Source: Xenorhabdus doucetiae (GTDB taxonomy: Bacteria; Pseudomonadota; Gammaproteobacteria; Enterobacterales; Enterobacteriaceae). Taken from it: 64,000 nucleotides of DNA. How positions within the stretch are numbered: position 1 is the first letter of the stretch; each line of letters starts with the position of its first letter. The notes beneath the pieces are model-generated. The model was given only the letters and a program-made list of their open reading frames with translations, was not told the DNA's origin and searched no databases. The position numbers were made by a program, and so were the translations under genes. Positions 1-9,101 of the stretch are shown in pieces. The stretch lies in NCBI RefSeq assembly GCF_000968195.1, contig NZ_FO704550.1, positions 992,001 through 1,056,000 of the forward strand, in the 5' to 3' direction.

Positions 1-838
1 AGAAATAAGCGAAAGTGTACATTAAGACAATCGGGGTAAAAACTTCACGCCATAAGCGTCTTTTTTGTGGTTGTTGCTGATGTTGAAGCTCATTGGGCGG
101 CAGGACAGAAAGCTTATCGTTGTCTAGCATCGCTTGCAGGCATTGCTTATCTTCACGCGTCAGCCACTTGGCTTTTTCCGGTGAATCATCCAGATAAAAC
201 CAGACCGCAAAACCGAGCAAAACAGAAGGGAAGCCTTCCAGCAAAAACAACCACTGCCAGCCACGCAAATTCCAGATGCCATCCATTGCCAGAATATAAC
301 CGGAAATCAGCGAACCGAATGCCATCGTGACGGGCATGGCGATCATAAACAGTGCATTGGCACGCGCACGATAATAGGCCGGAAACCAATAAGTCAGGTA
401 AACCAAAATCCCCGGTAAAAAACCGGCTTCCGCAACCCCGACCAGCATACGCAAGATATACAGGCTTGTAGGCCCGGTGGCAAACAGGGTGGCGGTGGAA
501 GCGATCCCCCATAACACCATGATGGTCGCGATCCAGCGCCGTGCTCCCACAATACTCAACATGACATTGCTGGGAATGCCGAAAATGACGTAAGTCGCAT
601 AAAACAGCGTCGCGGCCAGACCAAACATGGTGGAGGTTAAACCGAGATCTTTTCCCATCGTCAAACCGGCAAAGCCAATATTGATGCGATCCAGAAAAGA
701 GAAAACGAACAGGACAAAAAGAAACAGGATCAGGCGGCGGAATAACTTATTGATGACACTTTGCTGCTGGGCGGTCAGCTTGTTAGGTTGATGAGGCGTA
801 TTGTCTGATTTTGGGAGGGTGTCAGGTAACAGGCTCAT
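1..838 (-). CDS. hpaX: HpaX-like 4-hydroxyphenylacetate MFS permease (partial, C-terminus outside window)
   Basis: The minus strand from the ATG at 838 stays open to the left edge of the window (about 279 codons), so the C-terminal third or so is missing. After a hydrophilic start (MSLLPDTLPKSDNT) comes an MFS-type first helix (LILFLFVLFVFSFLDRINIG) with the DRxNIG motif of the anion:cation symporter (ACS) family, further helices, and a cytoplasmic mid-loop. An AAGGAAACAACC stretch before the ATG is a good ribosome-binding site. HpaX-type permeases import 4-hydroxyphenylacetate across the inner membrane. The gene follows hpaI by 121 bp in the same orientation, which is the usual place for hpaX. 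The specific substrate rests on this context. Confidence 0.88.
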   Translation of the reverse strand, partial: MSLLPDTLPKSDNTPHQPNKLTAQQQSVINKLFRRLILFLFVLFVFSFLDRINIGFAGLTMGKDLGLTSTMFGLAATLFYATYVIFGIPSNVMLSIVGARRWIATIMVLWGIASTATLFATGPTSLYILRMLVGVAEAGFLPGILVYLTYWFPAYYRARANALFMIAMPVTMAFGSLISGYILAMDGIWNLRGWQWLFLLEGFPSVLLGFAVWFYLDDSPEKAKWLTREDKQCLQAMLDNDKLSVLPPNELQHQQQPQKRRLWREVFTPIVLMYTFAYF

Positions 839-959
839 GGTTGTTTCCTTTGTTTTGTTGGCGGCTTGCTTTTCCTTGGCAATGGCCGATGTCGCGATCA
901 GCGATCAACAAACATCAGCCATATGAGATCATTATTTTTGTCGAAACACGGTTCGTTGC

Positions 960-1727
960 TTATTTACCGAAACGCTTTGCCAAAGTATTGGCGGTTCCGG
1001 TCAATAAAATGGTATCAACCCCTACTGCAACGAACCGTGCACCCAGATTGAGATAATGTTGAGCGGCATCAGTGTCGGTCATCAAAATACCAGCGGCCTT
1101 GCCGAAAGATTGGATCTGAGCGATGGCCTGTTCAATGGCCGCCTGAACTTCAGGGTGTTGCGGGTTGCCGATGTAACCCATATCGGCACTGAGATCGGCC
1201 GGGCCGATAAACACGCCATCGACGCCTTCGACAGCCGCTATTTCCGCCAAGTTTTGCAGGGCCTCACGGGTTTCGACCTGAACCAGTACACAGATTTCAT
1301 TATTGGCGCGGGACAGATAGTCAGGAATGCGGTTCCAGCGGGAAGCGCGTGCTAAGGCACTGCCCACGCCACGAATACCGGCGGGAGGATAACGAGTCGC
1401 CCTGACCGCTTCACGTGCTTGCGCCGCATTTTGAATCATCGGGAACAATAACGTTTGAGCACCAATATCCAACAACTGTTTGGTGATCACCGGATCATTC
1501 CACGCCGGGCGAACGACCGGCTGGCTTGGATAGGGGGCAATAGCCTGTAATTGGGCAAGCGTGCTGGTAATATCATTGGGCGCATGTTCACCATCAATCA
1601 ACAGCCAGTCAAATCCCGTTCCTGCCAGTATTTCCGCGCTATACCCGCTGCATAGCCCAAGCCATAATCCGATTTGTGGCGGTCCAGCTTGCAGGGCATG
1701 TTTAAATTTATTCGTTAGTTGATCCAT
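960..1727 (-). CDS. hpaI: 4-hydroxy-2-oxoheptane-1,7-dioate aldolase
   Basis: The 255-residue protein is full length for HpaI, a class II (metal-dependent) aldolase of the HpcH/HpaI TIM-barrel family. It cleaves 4-hydroxy-2-oxoheptanedioate to pyruvate and succinate semialdehyde, the last carbon-carbon cleavage of homoprotocatechuate degradation. Visible family motifs are the N-terminal QIGLWLGLCSGYSAEILAG, the WLLIDGEHAPND segment with the catalytic His, the VQVETREAL Glu ligand and the GVFIGPADLSADMG segment with the Asp ligand. The start at 1727 has GAGGTAATATT upstream. It lies 47 bp after hpaH in the minus-strand operon. Confidence 0.95.
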   Translation of the reverse strand: MDQLTNKFKHALQAGPPQIGLWLGLCSGYSAEILAGTGFDWLLIDGEHAPNDITSTLAQLQAIAPYPSQPVVRPAWNDPVITKQLLDIGAQTLLFPMIQNAAQAREAVRATRYPPAGIRGVGSALARASRWNRIPDYLSRANNEICVLVQVETREALQNLAEIAAVEGVDGVFIGPADLSADMGYIGNPQHPEVQAAIEQAIAQIQSFGKAAGILMTDTDAAQHYLNLGARFVAVGVDTILLTGTANTLAKRFGK

Positions 1728-1774
1728 AATATTACCTCAATAGATTCCAAGCCCATGATGTTCAACCGTGATGT

Positions 1775-2578
1775 TCAACAAAAGTGACAGCTAATTGAAC
1801 CTAACACGCCGTAATCCACATGAAAGGTATCCCCTTTACGGGCGGGGATCGGGCGGGTAAAAGAGCCGGCCAGGATAATCTGGCCTGCTTCAAGTTGAAC
1901 ATCATGGGGTGCCAGTTTATTGGCAAGCCACGCCACGCCATTGGCGGGATGATTCAGCACCGCCGCTGCCACGCCGGATTCTTCAATCACACCGTTGCGG
2001 TAAAGCAGGGCACTGACCCAACGCAGATCCCGTTCATCCGGCTTGATCGGCCGGCCGCCCATAATCACGCCGGCATTGGCGGCATTGTCAGAAATTGTAT
2101 CGAATACCTTGCGTGGACGCTGGGTTTCGGGATCGAGGTTATGACAGCGGGCATCAATCAGCTCCAGTGCCGGCATGACATAATCTGTCGCGTTATAAAC
2201 ATCAAACAGCGTACAGTTTGGGCCACGTAGGGGCTTTGCCAGCACAAAAGCCAGTTCGACCTCAATGCGTGGCACAATAAAGCGCTCGCAAGGGATAGTA
2301 CCGCCGTCTTGAAAAAACATATCATCCAGCAGGGCACCATAATCCGGTTCATTAATCTGTGAACTGGCTTGCATGGCTTTCGATGTCAGGCCAATTTTGT
2401 GTCCCTTGAGAATCCGGCCCTCCCTGATTTTCAAATCCACCCACTCACGTTGAATGGCGTAAGCATCCTCAATGGTGATCTCTGGATAATCCAGTGAGAT
2501 TTGGCGGATCTGTTGACGGTTCTTCTCCGCCAGATGTAAACGGCGTGCAACCTGTGAGATGACGTCTTGCTGTAGCAT
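1775..2578 (-). CDS. hpaH: 2-oxo-hept-4-ene-1,7-dioate hydratase
   Basis: The 267-residue protein matches the usual length of HpaH (fumarylacetoacetate-hydrolase-like hydratase family, related to MhpD). It adds water to 2-oxohept-3(4)-ene-1,7-dioate to give 4-hydroxy-2-oxoheptanedioate, the HpaI substrate. Typical segments are GHKIGLTSKAMQ, EPDYGALLDDMFF, PRIEVELAFVL (metal-binding acidic residues) and ALELIDARC. AGAGGA lies upstream of the ATG. It sits 6 bp downstream of the SSADH gene, so translation is probably coupled. Confidence 0.95.
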   Translation of the reverse strand: MLQQDVISQVARRLHLAEKNRQQIRQISLDYPEITIEDAYAIQREWVDLKIREGRILKGHKIGLTSKAMQASSQINEPDYGALLDDMFFQDGGTIPCERFIVPRIEVELAFVLAKPLRGPNCTLFDVYNATDYVMPALELIDARCHNLDPETQRPRKVFDTISDNAANAGVIMGGRPIKPDERDLRWVSALLYRNGVIEESGVAAAVLNHPANGVAWLANKLAPHDVQLEAGQIILAGSFTRPIPARKGDTFHVDYGVLGSISCHFC

Positions 2579-2584
2579 AGTGTG

Positions 2585-4072
2585 TTAATCCTCTTTAGCT
2601 TCTAACCCGCCAAAACAGAGGTATTTCACTTCCAGATAATCCTCAATACCGTAACGTGAACCTTCACGCCCCAGCCCGGATTGTTTAATACCGCCAAATG
2701 GGGCGACTTCATTGGAGATCAAACCCTCATTGATGCCGACCATGCCACTTTCCAACGCTTCCGCTACCCGGTAAATGCGGCCAATGTCGCGGGAATAGAA
2801 ATAGGCCGCCAGACCGAATTCCGTGTTGTTGGCAATCCGGATGGCTTCGTTTTCATCACGGAATTTGAACAGGGGGGCCAGAGGGCCGAAGGTTTCTTCA
2901 TGGGCAACCAGCATCGACTCACTGACATCCGCCAGTACCGTTGGTTCAAAGAACAGGCCACCCAGCGCATGGGATTGGCCTCCCGCCAGAATGCGCGCGC
3001 CATTGGATACCGCATCACTGATATGTGCCCGTACTTTTTCCACCGCCGCTTGATTAATCAGCGGGCCTTGTTGGGATGAGTGATCCGTGGCCGGCCCGAC
3101 CTGAAGCTGTTTTACGGCATGTGCCAGACGTTCAGCAAAAGCATTGTAAATGCTTTCCTGTACCAGAATGCGGTTGGCACAGACACACGTTTGCCCACTG
3201 TTACGGAATTTCGCCGCCATTGCGCCTGCGACCGCCGCATCAAGATCGGCATCATCAAACACAATAAAAGGCGCGTTGCCACCCAGTTCGAGAGAGAGTT
3301 TTTTCACCGTATCGGCGCTTTGTGCCATCAATAACTTGCCGACACGGGTAGAGCCGGTGAACGACAGTTTGCGCACGACAGGGCTTGATGTCAGCACTTC
3401 ACCGATCGCTTGGGCATCCATGCCTGTCACGATATTGAAGACGCCCGCCGGAATGCCGGCCTGTTCTGCCAATACGGCCAATGCCAACGCAGAGAGTGGC
3501 GTTTCGGCTGCGGGTTTCAGTACCACCGTACAGCCGGCAGCCAGTGCCGGCCCCACTTTGCGGGTGATCATCGCATTGGGGAAATTCCACGGTGTGATCG
3601 CCGCAACGACACCAACCGGTTGTTTGATGGTCGCGAGATGACGCCCCGGCATGGGAGAAGACAGGGTTTCGCCATAAATACGTTTGCCTTCTTCGGCGAA
3701 CCATTCGATAAAACTGGCACCGTAAGCAATTTCTCCCATTGCCTCAATGTGGGATTTGCCCTGTTCCGTACTCAGTATTTCAGCCAAGGCCGTTTGGTTT
3801 TCCATTATCAGTTGGAACCATTGCCTGAGTTTTTGGCTACGCTGTTTCGCTGTCAGCGATCGCCATGCAGGCAGGGCACGGTGGGCCGCTTCAATGGCGG
3901 ATTGCGTTTCTTTGGCCCCCAGATCACTGACATGAGCAACAACTTCTCCGTTGGCCGGGTTAGTGACTGCAAAAGTGGTTTTATTTTCCGCATCAACCCA
4001 TTGACCGTTGATATAAGCCTGTTGACGCAGCAAGGTTGTCTTCAGGTGACTTGTTTTCGGGTGACTTGTCAT
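2585..4072 (-). CDS. NAD(P)-dependent succinate-semialdehyde dehydrogenase within the hpa operon
   Basis: This 495-residue aldehyde dehydrogenase resembles the GabD branch. It has the cofactor-binding PWNFPNAMITRKVGPALAAG stretch, the LSFTGSTRVGKLL glycine motif, the LELGGNAPFIVFDDAD general-base Glu region and the NSGQTCVCANRI nucleophile Cys region. Succinate semialdehyde is made by HpaI, so a dedicated SSADH between hpaF and hpaH lets the operon deliver succinate to the TCA cycle. The start at 4072 has an AGGAAACT ribosome-binding site and lies 7 bp after hpaF. No symbol is given because gabD normally denotes the GABA-pathway gene; the substrate is inferred from family and position. Confidence 0.9.
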   Translation of the reverse strand: MTSHPKTSHLKTTLLRQQAYINGQWVDAENKTTFAVTNPANGEVVAHVSDLGAKETQSAIEAAHRALPAWRSLTAKQRSQKLRQWFQLIMENQTALAEILSTEQGKSHIEAMGEIAYGASFIEWFAEEGKRIYGETLSSPMPGRHLATIKQPVGVVAAITPWNFPNAMITRKVGPALAAGCTVVLKPAAETPLSALALAVLAEQAGIPAGVFNIVTGMDAQAIGEVLTSSPVVRKLSFTGSTRVGKLLMAQSADTVKKLSLELGGNAPFIVFDDADLDAAVAGAMAAKFRNSGQTCVCANRILVQESIYNAFAERLAHAVKQLQVGPATDHSSQQGPLINQAAVEKVRAHISDAVSNGARILAGGQSHALGGLFFEPTVLADVSESMLVAHEETFGPLAPLFKFRDENEAIRIANNTEFGLAAYFYSRDIGRIYRVAEALESGMVGINEGLISNEVAPFGGIKQSGLGREGSRYGIEDYLEVKYLCFGGLEAKED

Positions 4073-4079
4073 AGTTTCC

Positions 4080-4469
4080 TCACTCTTTTGCTTTAAACAA
4101 GCTATGAACGTTATTGGATTTATAATTCAGCACCGGATCAAGCTCTTCCATCGTGAAAGAGAGGCCGAGATAGCGCTGTGCCATCAATTCACTGAAATGC
4201 GCTTTAATTAAATCAAACACCATTTCTCCGACTTTTTGCCGATCGGCCAGGCTGCGGCCGGCACCAATTTTCAGCGTCATATGAACAAACGCATAATCTT
4301 GCTGACCATCGGCCATTTGCCAGGTGTCCAACCAAATGGCACGGCTGCGGATACCCCCCAGTGGAAAAATGCCCGTCTCTGCCAGTGCTTGATTCACTTT
4401 GGCAAAAAGTGCCGGCAGCTTAGCTTCTTCGCGGATATTCTCTGTACACTCAGCGTAAAAATGTGGCAC
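4080..4469 (-). CDS. hpaF: 5-carboxymethyl-2-hydroxymuconate delta-isomerase (GTG start)
   Basis: HpaF isomerises 5-carboxymethyl-2-hydroxymuconate to 5-oxo-pent-3-ene-1,2,5-tricarboxylate and belongs to the CHMI branch of the tautomerase superfamily, in which the mature N-terminal Pro is catalytic. I chose the GTG at 4469 over the upstream ATG at 4493. It gives (M)PHFYAECTENIREEAKLP with Pro2 in place, 129 residues close to the usual 126, and GAGAGGAGTAAAACC just upstream. The GTG start leaves 13 bp after the hpaD stop. Conserved segments include FPLGGIRSRAIWLDTWQMAD and FVHMTLKIGAGRS. Confidence 0.93.
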   Translation of the reverse strand: MPHFYAECTENIREEAKLPALFAKVNQALAETGIFPLGGIRSRAIWLDTWQMADGQQDYAFVHMTLKIGAGRSLADRQKVGEMVFDLIKAHFSELMAQRYLGLSFTMEELDPVLNYKSNNVHSLFKAKE

Positions 4470-4482
4470 GGTTTTACTCCTC

Positions 4483-5364
4483 TCAGGCGTCAATCTTATG
4501 TTGACGAACGATATTATCCGGCAGCGGGAAAACGGCGTTAACCTGCCCTGTTCCTGAGCTGGCGAACAATTCCGTCAAAAACTCCACCTTGCCGTCATAT
4601 TTGTCCCATCCGAGCAGGCCCAGCAGCATCACGGTATCGTGCATGTTACCTTCTCCGCGGCAATATTGCGCATATTCCGGCAGCATTTTGCAGAACTCCT
4701 TGAACTTTCCTGCTTTCCAAAGCTGGACGACGCGATGATCCATCTGTTCATCAAACTCACGGGTATAACTGTTCATACCCTGTTCAGCACGCTGATCTTC
4801 AATAAAACTGTGCGACAGCGAACCACTGGCCAACACCGCAACCGTGCCATCGTATTTCTCAATCGCCCGTAACAGTGCTTCCCCCAATTTGCGGCTGTCT
4901 TCAAACGCATGAACCGTACAAAAAGCAGAAATTGAAATCACCTTAAAATGGCGGTCGCTGTTCATATAGCGCATGGGCACCAGCGTGCCATATTCCAGTT
5001 TCAGGCTGGGGATCTCGTGTGATTGGGCGCGAACGCCCATCTGGCGCGCTTCTTCCGCAATCATCCTGCCCAGCTCAGGATTGCCGTCATATTCATAGGT
5101 CATATCGCGGATAAAATGGGGTAACTCATTACTGGTATAGATGCCGGAAAAATGGTCGGAACAGTTAATATGATAAGCACTGTTAACCAGCCAGTGCGTG
5201 TCAAAGACAATAATCGTATCGACTCCCATCTCACGGCAGCGCCGGCTGATCTCTTTGTGCCCGTCAATGGCACTTTGCCGGCAACCGTGATGCTTGCCCG
5301 GCAATTCAGACAGATACATCGAAGGGACATGTGTAATTTTCGCTGCTAACGCTAACTTTCCCAT
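4483..5364 (-). CDS. hpaD: 3,4-dihydroxyphenylacetate (homoprotocatechuate) 2,3-dioxygenase
   Basis: The 293-residue HpaD of the class III extradiol ring-cleavage (LigB) family opens homoprotocatechuate to 5-carboxymethyl-2-hydroxymuconate semialdehyde using Fe(II). Family features visible are the N-terminal ITHVPSMYLSELPGKHHGC with metal-ligand His residues, IIVFDTHWLVN, the central GNPELGRMIAEEA and the SGSLSHSFIEDQR region. AAGGAGGCGTT precedes the ATG at 5364. It lies 30 bp downstream of hpaE in the operon. Confidence 0.95.
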   Translation of the reverse strand: MGKLALAAKITHVPSMYLSELPGKHHGCRQSAIDGHKEISRRCREMGVDTIIVFDTHWLVNSAYHINCSDHFSGIYTSNELPHFIRDMTYEYDGNPELGRMIAEEARQMGVRAQSHEIPSLKLEYGTLVPMRYMNSDRHFKVISISAFCTVHAFEDSRKLGEALLRAIEKYDGTVAVLASGSLSHSFIEDQRAEQGMNSYTREFDEQMDHRVVQLWKAGKFKEFCKMLPEYAQYCRGEGNMHDTVMLLGLLGWDKYDGKVEFLTELFASSGTGQVNAVFPLPDNIVRQHKIDA

Positions 5365-5394
5365 AACGCCTCCTTATCGCCTAAATTTTCTGGC

Positions 5395-6861
5395 TCAAAC
5401 GCCCCAACGAGGAATAGGGTGTTCTCCCATTGAGATACAAACGTTTTTCACTTCGGCAAACACGTCGAAACTGTATTCCCCGCCTTCACGCCCGACACCG
5501 GAGGCTTTGACGCCACCAAATGGCTGGCGCAGATCGCGAACGTTCTGGGAATTGACAAACACCATGCCCGCTTCAATGCCACGTGCGAGACGCAAAACTT
5601 TGCTGACGTCCTGTGTCCAGATATAGGAGGCAAGGCCATATTCCACCTCATTGGCCATCCGCAGCCCATCCTCTTCACTCTTGAACGGCAACAGGCAAGC
5701 GACAGGACCGAAGATCTCTTCCTGTGCCACACGCATATGATTATCCACATCGGCCAATACCGTCGGGCGCAAGAAGTTGCCATTTTTCAGATGAGCGGGT
5801 AAATCGGCGGGCTTGTCGAAACCGCCGGCCAGCAGTGTGGCGCCTTCTTCGATCCCCAGCCGGATATAATTGGACACTTTTTCCCAGTGTTGCTGGCTGA
5901 TCAGGCTGCCTACCTGAGTTTGTGGATCTTGGGGATCACCGACCCGCAGCCGATTGGCGCGTTCAGCAAAACGCTTAACGAATTCAGGGTAGATACTTTC
6001 TTGGATGAAAATGCGGGAACCGGCCGTACAGCGTTCGCCATTGAGGGAGAAAATGGTGAATAGAGCGGAATCCAGCGCGCGTTCAATATCGGCATCTTCA
6101 AAGATAAGCACCGGAGATTTTCCGCCCAGCTCCATGGAATACTTTTTCAGTCCGGCATTTTGCATGATCAGGCGACCTGTTGCTGTCCCGCCGGTGAAAG
6201 AAACCGCCCGCACATCAGGGTGTTTGACCAACGCATCGCCGGCCGTGTTACCGTAGCCCTGTACGACATTCAGTACCCCGGCCGGAATGCCGGCTTCCAG
6301 TGCCAATTCCCCCAGACGGCCGGCGGTCAGCGGGGAAAGTTCGGACATCTTTAACACCGCCGTATTGCCCAGTGCCAGACAGGGGGCGACTTTCCACGTT
6401 GCGGTCATAAAAGGCACATTCCACGGCGAAATCAGCGCGCACACCCCCACCGGCTGGATTAAGGTATAGTTGAGCATCTTGTCATCAACGGGATAGGTGC
6501 GCCCGTTCATCTGCTGGCAAATTTCAGCGAAGAAATTAAAATTCTGCGAAGCCCGCGGGATCAAAACATTTTGTGTCTGGTGGATGGGAAGTCCGGTATC
6601 TTGGGTTTCCAGCGCAGAAATTTCAGGAACATGTTGGTCGATTAATTCACCCAAACGGCGCATCAAACGTGCGCGCTCTTTCATCGGGGTATTGGCCCAT
6701 TTGGGGAACGCGGTTTTGGCCGCTTCAACAGCTTGGGCGATCTCTGCCTTGCCGCCTGATGCCACTTCGGCCAGCACCTCGCCCGTTGCCGGATTGGTGG
6801 TTTTGAAATAGGTTTCGCTGCCGACATTCTTGCCGTTAATCCAGTGGTTAATTAGGGTCAT
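5395..6861 (-). CDS. hpaE: 5-carboxymethyl-2-hydroxymuconic-semialdehyde dehydrogenase
   Basis: HpaE is a 488-residue NAD-dependent aldehyde dehydrogenase oxidising the HpaD ring-cleavage product to 5-carboxymethyl-2-hydroxymuconate. It shows the ALDH signatures SPWNVPFMTATWKVAPCLAL, VSFTGGTATGRLIM, MELGGKSPVLIFEDAD (general-base Glu) and NGERCTAGSRIF (nucleophile Cys). The ATG overlaps the stop of hpaG2 by four bases (ATGA), so translational coupling is expected. It differs from the second ALDH of this operon, which has the GabD-like sequence. Confidence 0.95.
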   Translation of the reverse strand: MTLINHWINGKNVGSETYFKTTNPATGEVLAEVASGGKAEIAQAVEAAKTAFPKWANTPMKERARLMRRLGELIDQHVPEISALETQDTGLPIHQTQNVLIPRASQNFNFFAEICQQMNGRTYPVDDKMLNYTLIQPVGVCALISPWNVPFMTATWKVAPCLALGNTAVLKMSELSPLTAGRLGELALEAGIPAGVLNVVQGYGNTAGDALVKHPDVRAVSFTGGTATGRLIMQNAGLKKYSMELGGKSPVLIFEDADIERALDSALFTIFSLNGERCTAGSRIFIQESIYPEFVKRFAERANRLRVGDPQDPQTQVGSLISQQHWEKVSNYIRLGIEEGATLLAGGFDKPADLPAHLKNGNFLRPTVLADVDNHMRVAQEEIFGPVACLLPFKSEEDGLRMANEVEYGLASYIWTQDVSKVLRLARGIEAGMVFVNSQNVRDLRQPFGGVKASGVGREGGEYSFDVFAEVKNVCISMGEHPIPRWGV

Positions 6862-7622
6862 GACAAACTCTCCTCATAGGCTTGCTGGCTGACGATGTGA
6901 TTGACCAAACGCCCAACCCCTTCGACTTCCACAATGATTTCATCGCCGGGAACGACATCGGACAACCCCTTAGGCGTGCCGGTTGCGATCATGTCGCCGG
7001 ATTGCAAGGTCATAAAATCGCTGAGATAGGTGATTAAGAAAGGGATATCGAAGATCAAATCGGCGGTTGTGCCTTGTTGACGCAGTTCACCATTTACCCA
7101 GGTTTTCAAGGTCAGATTATGCGGATCAGCGACCTGCTGTTTATCGATGATCCAAGGACCGATGGGAGTCAGCGTATCGCGGCTTTTAACCCGCAGATTA
7201 GGACGATAGTAATTTTCCAGATAATCACGAATGGCGTAATCGTTACAAACGGTATAACCCGCAACGTAATTCATGGCCTCGTCTCTGGAAACTTTGTGGG
7301 CGGTTTTCCCCATCACGACAACCAATTCTGCTTCATAATGCATGTATTCCACATGATCAGGACGGACAGAAACCTGCCGGTGCCCGGTTAAGCTATTGGC
7401 GGCCTTGATAAAGACCAGTGGTTCTTCGGGTGGCTTAAATTCCAGCTCGGTTGCGTGATCGGCATAATTTAACCCCAATGCGAACAGCGTTCCGCTGGCG
7501 GGGGGAAGCCACAAAATCGCTTCAGCGCCGACCGTATTTCCATCCGGCAAGAAAACATTTTCCTGCTCATCCACCGTCACATCGAGATCTTGGCCCTGAT
7601 AATGAATTCTGGCGTATCTCAT
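6858..7622 (-). CDS. hpaG2: HpaG C-terminal subunit (isomerase/decarboxylase)
   Basis: The 254-residue FAH-family protein corresponds to the C-terminal half of the fused HpaG of E. coli. The FALGLNYADHATELEFKPPE and MHYEAELVVVMGK stretches carry the acidic metal-binding motif, followed by TVCNDYAIRDYLENYYRPN and GDMIATGTPKGLSDVVPGD. HpaG decarboxylates 5-oxo-pent-3-ene-1,2,5-tricarboxylate and isomerises the product. Here the two halves are separate genes overlapping by an ATGA, and this one also overlaps hpaE. Strong coupling of the two subunits is therefore likely. Confidence 0.93.
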   Translation of the reverse strand: MRYARIHYQGQDLDVTVDEQENVFLPDGNTVGAEAILWLPPASGTLFALGLNYADHATELEFKPPEEPLVFIKAANSLTGHRQVSVRPDHVEYMHYEAELVVVMGKTAHKVSRDEAMNYVAGYTVCNDYAIRDYLENYYRPNLRVKSRDTLTPIGPWIIDKQQVADPHNLTLKTWVNGELRQQGTTADLIFDIPFLITYLSDFMTLQSGDMIATGTPKGLSDVVPGDEIIVEVEGVGRLVNHIVSQQAYEESLS

Positions 7623-8251
7623 GGCCGACCTCCTGCCAATTCAACCGTATTTTCCAGGTTGGGGAAGCCCTGAGCCTTGACCGTGATGTTATCCGCCGGC
7701 TGGAGGGTAATACGCTGATGGGGCGTTCCCAGCAAAATGGCATCCCCTTCTTGTAACGTGGCAAATTCGCTTAAGGCTGCCAGCAATTCGGGGGCGGAAC
7801 GAACCAGATCTTGGGTAGACCAACGATCAACTTCGTGACCATTAATCTCGGTCACGATATCGAGTGATTCTACTGAGCTGACCTTGACCATCTGGCCTAT
7901 CGGGCAAAAACCGTCCCGGCATTTTGCTTTGATGGCCGGACGGTAAAACGAGGTTTCAGGCAGGCTGACTTCGTTAGCCAATGCGTAGCCGGCAATATAC
8001 TGCCCGGCATCCTGAACTGAAATTTTGCGTGCGGTTTTTCCAACCAGCAGAGCCAACGTTGCGCCGCTTTGTACCGTTTCTCCAATGGGATGAGGAATAA
8101 TCTCCCCTGAGTGAATCACCGTATTACGGGGTTTGATAAACCAAATTGGCGTTTTGGGTGGTGTTTTATAAGGTTCTTCGTTAAATGCCTCATGCCAGAA
8201 ACGGAGCTGGCTACGATGGTTGAGGGCAACGGCAAAGACAGTGCCTTTCAT
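7619..8251 (-). CDS. hpaG1: HpaG N-terminal subunit (isomerase/decarboxylase)
   Basis: This 210-residue protein corresponds to the N-terminal half of fused HpaG: MKGTVFAVALNHRSQLRFW, PIWFIKPRNTVI, the YIAGYALANEVSLPE segment, FYRPAIKAKCRDGFCPIG, and a final GDAILLGTPHQR. It is the first gene of the hpa operon, with AAGGAGCAGTCA as ribosome-binding site. The stop overlaps the hpaG2 start by four bases. The 390-bp region upstream, shared with divergent hpaR, holds the predicted operator. Confidence 0.93.
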   Translation of the reverse strand: MKGTVFAVALNHRSQLRFWHEAFNEEPYKTPPKTPIWFIKPRNTVIHSGEIIPHPIGETVQSGATLALLVGKTARKISVQDAGQYIAGYALANEVSLPETSFYRPAIKAKCRDGFCPIGQMVKVSSVESLDIVTEINGHEVDRWSTQDLVRSAPELLAALSEFATLQEGDAILLGTPHQRITLQPADNITVKAQGFPNLENTVELAGGRP

Positions 8252-8642
8252 TGACTGCTCCTTGAAACCTAAATGATGTATTGCAAGATGTCTTATTAAT
8301 ATATTAATAAACTATGTTTGATCAATCTTCAATATGTTAAATGGATTGTTAATTTTAATTGTGATCTATGTAACAACGCTGGATTGGTTACCATTTTTAC
8401 CACATAAAGATCAACCTGTTATATTTTTAATCAAGGTCATTTGGGATTGAATTTAACTTTTCGTTAACTTTTTTGAGGGGGAATGGCTTTATTTATTTGT
8501 TAATATTGAAGTCTTTTCCCTTTGTGGAAGATTATGAGCGTGTTAGTCTTTTTGGTGTTCATGTTGTCTATAATAAATAGCGTGAGCGTTAAACTTATAG
8601 AGAATGACCGGCGATTGATTAACTAAAGAGTCACTTTTACTT
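8252..8642. promoter_or_regulatory. hpaG-hpaR divergent control region with 18-bp palindrome
   Basis: This 391-bp, very AT-rich gap separates the divergent hpaG1 and hpaR genes and must contain both promoters. A perfect 18-bp palindrome, TTATTAATATATTAATAA, lies at 8293-8310, about 42 bp upstream of the hpaG1 start. A 16/18 match recurs at 9102-9119 just after hpaR. MarR-family regulators such as HpaR bind palindromes of about this size and respond to pathway aromatics, so 8293-8310 is the best operator candidate. The assignment is inference. Confidence 0.6.
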
Positions 8643-9092
8643 ATGCATGAATCCCTGACAATTGCATTGCTTCAAGCGAGAGAAACCGCGATGGGTTTTT
8701 TTCGGCCTATTTTGAAGAGCTATAATTTAACTGAGCAGCAATGGCGTATTATTCGTGTCCTTGCGAGTAGCCGTTCCATTGATTTTCATGATCTCGCTTG
8801 CCTCACTTGTATTTTACGTCCGAGCCTGACAGGAATTTTGACGCGCATGGAACGCGACGGGCTTATCTTCCGTCTGAAACCGATGAATGATCAGCGTAAG
8901 CTGTATGTCTCTTTGACTCCGGTTGGTCAAGAACTCTATGAGCAAGCAAAAGGGCAAGTTGCTGAGGGTTATAAGGCGATCGAAAACGCTTTTTCCCCAG
9001 AAAAATTGGCTCAACTTTTAGGCTTGTTGGATGAATTTATTGCTATCGGGAACCTCTCTCAAGAAAATTTAGATGAAGAACGCGAACTCTAG
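8643..9092 (+). CDS. hpaR: Homoprotocatechuate degradation operon regulator (MarR family)
   Basis: The 149-residue winged-helix repressor begins MHESLTIALLQARETAMGFF and continues with LKSYNLTEQQWRIIRVLASS, the recognition-helix region CILRPSLTGILTRMERDGLI and the wing with DQRKLYVSLTPVG. These are hallmarks of HpaR/HpcR. It is transcribed away from the meta-cleavage operon, the standard arrangement. In characterised relatives it represses the operon until 4-hydroxyphenylacetate or homoprotocatechuate is present. The ribosome-binding site upstream of 8643 is weak. Confidence 0.95.
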   Translation: MHESLTIALLQARETAMGFFRPILKSYNLTEQQWRIIRVLASSRSIDFHDLACLTCILRPSLTGILTRMERDGLIFRLKPMNDQRKLYVSLTPVGQELYEQAKGQVAEGYKAIENAFSPEKLAQLLGLLDEFIAIGNLSQENLDEEREL

Positions 9093-9101
9093 ATTGAAGG
9101 T

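Noticed and set aside
3410..4096. Long plus-strand ORF (228 codons) antisense to the SSADH gene
   Set aside because: It is a shadow of the aldehyde dehydrogenase on the other strand, with no family features.
4470..4493. Upstream ATG start for hpaF
   Set aside because: It would hide the catalytic N-terminal Pro; the GTG at 4469 has a better ribosome-binding site.
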